Source: a gamma proteobacterium L18
GTDB lineage: Bacteria; Pseudomonadota; Gammaproteobacteria; Pseudomonadales; Pseudomonadaceae
Direction of reading: 5' to 3'
NCBI GenBank assembly: GCA_000497835.1
Contig: KI547166.1
Span: 211,721-247,748, forward strand
DNA length: 36,028 nt
This document shows positions 34,000-36,028 of this stretch, one piece after another (the stretch's first letter is position 1; each line of letters opens with the position of its first letter). Under the pieces are notes generated by a model, which searched no databases, had not been told where the DNA came from, and worked only from the letters and a program-made list of their open reading frames with translations. A program made the translations under genes and the position numbers.

Positions 34000-34057
34000 T
34001 TGGGCACGATGGCAACTTAGGCCGAGGATGTGGGTTCATTCCCTCATGAGGCTTTCC

Positions 34058-34669
34058 ATGAAACTGTACTTCGCTCCCATGGCGTGCTCGCTTGCGCCGC
34101 ATATCATCCTGCGTGAACTGGGCGTGCCGTTCGAGCTGATCCGGGTCAATAACCAGACCAAGCGCACGGCGGATAGGCAGGACTTTCGCGACATCAACCC
34201 CAAAGGGTACGTGGCGGCGCTGGTGCTGGACAACGGCCAGGTGCTGAGCGAAGGGCCGGTTATTTTGCAGTACCTGGCGGACCAGCATCCCGAGGCTGGG
34301 TTGGCGCCGGCCAATGGCACTTGGGAGCGGGTACGCTTGCAGGAGTGGCTGAACTTCATCACCGCTGAGCTGCATGCCGGCAGCGCGCCGTTGTTCAACC
34401 GGGCGTTGCCGCTTGAGGCCAGAACCTGGTTCGAGGCGCGGCTGTTCATGCGCCTGGATTACCTGGTGCAGGTGATGGGCGACGGCGCCTTTCTGATGCC
34501 ATCGTTCAGTGTGGCGGATGCCTACCTGTTTACGGTGCTGAGGTGGCTGGCGGTGTTCGACATCGACATCGCGCGCTGGCCTGTGCTGCAGCGGTATGTG
34601 CAGCGCATCGAACAGCGTCCGGCGGTGCAGTCGGCACTGGCGGCGGAAGCGACGACTTCAGTCCCGTAG
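34058..34669 (+). CDS. Glutathione S-transferase, beta-class-like
   Basis: A 203-residue cytosolic glutathione S-transferase: thioredoxin-fold N-terminal domain (1 to about 80) and alpha-helical C-terminal domain. MKLYFAPMACSLAPHI places a Cys at position 10, the catalytic cysteine of bacterial beta-class enzymes, and SEGPVILQYLAD is the glutathione-binding Glu/Ser region (the usual SESPAI has Gly here). It probably conjugates or isomerises electrophiles; whether it serves the aromatic pathway is open. ATG 34058 is used, with GAGG about eight bases upstream; an earlier in-frame ATG at 34028 would add an unrelated ten residues. Confidence 0.92.
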   Translation: MKLYFAPMACSLAPHIILRELGVPFELIRVNNQTKRTADRQDFRDINPKGYVAALVLDNGQVLSEGPVILQYLADQHPEAGLAPANGTWERVRLQEWLNFITAELHAGSAPLFNRALPLEARTWFEARLFMRLDYLVQVMGDGAFLMPSFSVADAYLFTVLRWLAVFDIDIARWPVLQRYVQRIEQRPAVQSALAAEATTSVP

Positions 34670-34678
34670 CACCAAACG

Positions 34679-34729
34679 CGTTGTCTGCATCGTGGTAGGA
34701 GCCGGCCTTGGCCGCGATGCAGGCAACGC
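34679..34729. repeat. REP element between the glutathione S-transferase gene and vgrG
   Basis: The core GTAGGAGCCGGCCTTGGCCG (34694-34713) matches the arms of the REPIN at 25563-25653. It is flanked by short inverted arms GCGTTGTCTGCATCG and CGATGCAGGCAACGC (about 34679-34729), so this is a single palindromic REP unit. Confidence 0.75.
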
Positions 34730-34843
34730 AGTCGTCACGGCTACAAATCCCCCCTCCCCGCACAACCTTGGGAAACGTCCTACAGCTTTGCCCTGGGCGC
34801 GCTGCCAGAGTCCCCCTTTCATTGTTCATGACAGGGGGAATCC

Positions 34844-36028
34844 ATGTCCTTGCAACCCACGGTGTTCTTCGACCACAGCCGGCATCGGCTCACGGTGTAC
34901 AACTGCGAGGCGCCGATTGACGTGCTGGCGTTCGAGGGCGAAGAGCGGTTGAGCCAGTGCTTCAAGTACCGCATCGAATTCACCAGCACGGTGCAGGACA
35001 TTCCCGCCGAACAAATCCTCGGCCATGAGGCCTACTTCAGCCTGTACCCACTGCCGCAGAAGCCGCTGTACCGCGGCATGCAGATGCCTGCGCCGGTACC
35101 CTTGCGCAAATTGCATGGGATGATTACCGAGTTCAAGCGCTTGTCGTCATCGCGTGACGAGGCGCGCTACGAGGTGGTGTTGCAACCGCGCCTGGCTTTG
35201 TTGGGCCGCGGTCGTGAGTACCGCATTTATCAGCAGCAATCGGTGCCGGAGATCGTCGAGAGCATCTTGCGCAGCCGCCATGGCTACCTGGGGCAGCATT
35301 TTCTGTTCGACCTGTTGTACGAGTACCCGCGGCGGTTGCAGGTGATGCAGTACGGCGAGAGTGATCTGGCCTTTATCGAGCGGCTGCTGGCTGAGGTGGG
35401 GATCTGGTATCGCTTTGGGACTGACGAGCGCCTGAACATCGGGGTGCTGGAGTTTCATGATGAGCAGCGCTTTTACCGGTTCGACGTGGAGTTGCCGTGC
35501 CGTTCGGGATCGGGCTTGTCCAGTGGTGATCAGGACTCCGTGTGGCAGTTGCAGTCGCATCATCAGGTGGTCGAGAAGCAGATTCATTTCCGCAGCTACG
35601 ATCCGAATGATGTCTTTGCCAACCTTGAGGGGGACATTGATCAGACCCGTGGCGCGACTACCACTTACGGCGATGCCACACCATGTGGGTGATGCGTTTA
35701 CTGCGATGGGCGACCGCTATGCCTTTCGGCACGAGCAAGAGCCGGAATCCGGGATCGGCCTGGCGCGGTTGCATCATGAGCGGTATCTGAATGACCGGGT
35801 GCGGCTGAGCGGGACCACCAGCAGCCCTATCCTGGCGCCGGGCCAATGCCTGACGCTGAAAGGCGACGCGCCTTCGGCGTTTGCACCGGGCGCGGTGATT
35901 GTCGGGCTGACCACCCGTGCCGCGCGGGACAGCAGCTTTATTGCCAGTTTTACCGGCATGCCCTACGACCGCGACGTGTGTTTTCGGCCGGCGCTCAAGC
36001 CCAAGCCGATCATGGCCGGCACGGTGCC
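34844..36028 (+). pseudogene. vgrG: vgrG (type VI secretion spike), frameshifted near 35677 and cut by the window edge
   Basis: VgrG (TssI) forms the trimeric tip of the type VI secretion needle. The first frame (34844-35692) gives 282 residues covering the gp27-like base: LSQCFKYRIEF, LHGMITEF, YEVVLQPRLALLGR, ESDLAFIERLLAEVGIWYRF. It reaches TTTYGDA and then runs into TGA at 35690. From 35679, in a different frame, the family sequence resumes (HHVGDAFTAMGDRYAFRHE, then LSGTTSS, APGAVIVGLTTRAARDSSFIASF) and stays open to the window end. The family usually has A-Y-H-H here, so two bases appear to be missing, or one extra A added, at about 35677-35679. It may be a true pseudogene or a sequencing error. 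AGGGGGAA precedes ATG 34844. No other T6SS gene is in the window. Confidence 0.85.

Noticed and set aside
34844..36028. A type VI secretion gene cluster
   Set aside because: Only one broken vgrG is present; no other tss gene or effector is visible in the window.
1..36028. CRISPR arrays, tRNA/rRNA genes, insertion sequences, prophage
   Set aside because: No regularly spaced repeats, cloverleaf or rRNA segments, transposase or phage genes were recognised.

Overview
The window looks like chromosomal DNA of a Pseudomonas, most likely of the fluorescens group. The evidence is high-GC codon use, Pseudomonas-type REP/REPIN palindromes between genes, a VgrG, a GAF-GGDEF-EAL protein, an MCP and an ATP-type PEP carboxykinase. 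This placement is inference from gene content; no rRNA, tRNA, CRISPR array, insertion sequence or phage gene was seen.

Layout. (1) 565-7832, surface and signalling: a large autotransporter with three near-identical 174-175-residue repeats, a c-di-GMP phosphodiesterase-type protein, and a chemoreceptor that converges on it with an 11-bp overlap. (2) 8357-20126, catabolic block A: two closely related LysR regulators flank an aldehyde dehydrogenase. The second LysR is divergent from a tight six-gene operon: 4,5-dihydroxyphthalate-decarboxylase-like protein, LigJ-type 4-oxalomesaconate hydratase, LigI-like amidohydrolase, HpcH/HpaI class II aldolase, benzoylformate-decarboxylase-like ThDP enzyme, second dihydroxyphthalate-decarboxylase-like protein. 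A very strong hairpin and then pckA follow. (3) 20445-30209, catabolic block B: periplasmic lactonase-type propeller, ACS-family MFS carrier, AraC/PobR-like regulator, outer-membrane barrel, exported PD40/TolB-like propeller, LigB-family extradiol dioxygenase and a second ACS-type carrier. (4) 30423-36028: HxlR regulator/MFS efflux pair, alpha/beta hydrolase/LysR pair, a glutathione S-transferase and a frameshifted vgrG cut by the window end.

The two catabolic blocks together read as one candidate pathway for a plant- or lignin-derived aromatic acid. An outer-membrane channel and periplasmic propeller proteins would handle the substrate outside the inner membrane, MFS carriers would import it, and the LigB-type dioxygenase would open the ring. 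A lactonase/amidohydrolase and LigJ would give the hydrated tricarboxylic intermediate. The HpcH/HpaI aldolase would split it to pyruvate and oxaloacetate, and PckA would send oxaloacetate to PEP. The two decarboxylase-like proteins, the ThDP enzyme and the aldehyde dehydrogenase have no place in the textbook Lig/Gal route, so the true substrate may be a more carboxylated or otherwise undescribed aromatic.

Two regulatory signals stand out. A 36-bp element (28/36 identical) lies at similar distance and in the same relative orientation upstream of the outer-membrane gene and of the MFS-dioxygenase operon. A TTAAGCC/TAACCCAT motif recurs upstream of both LysR genes and the aldehyde dehydrogenase.
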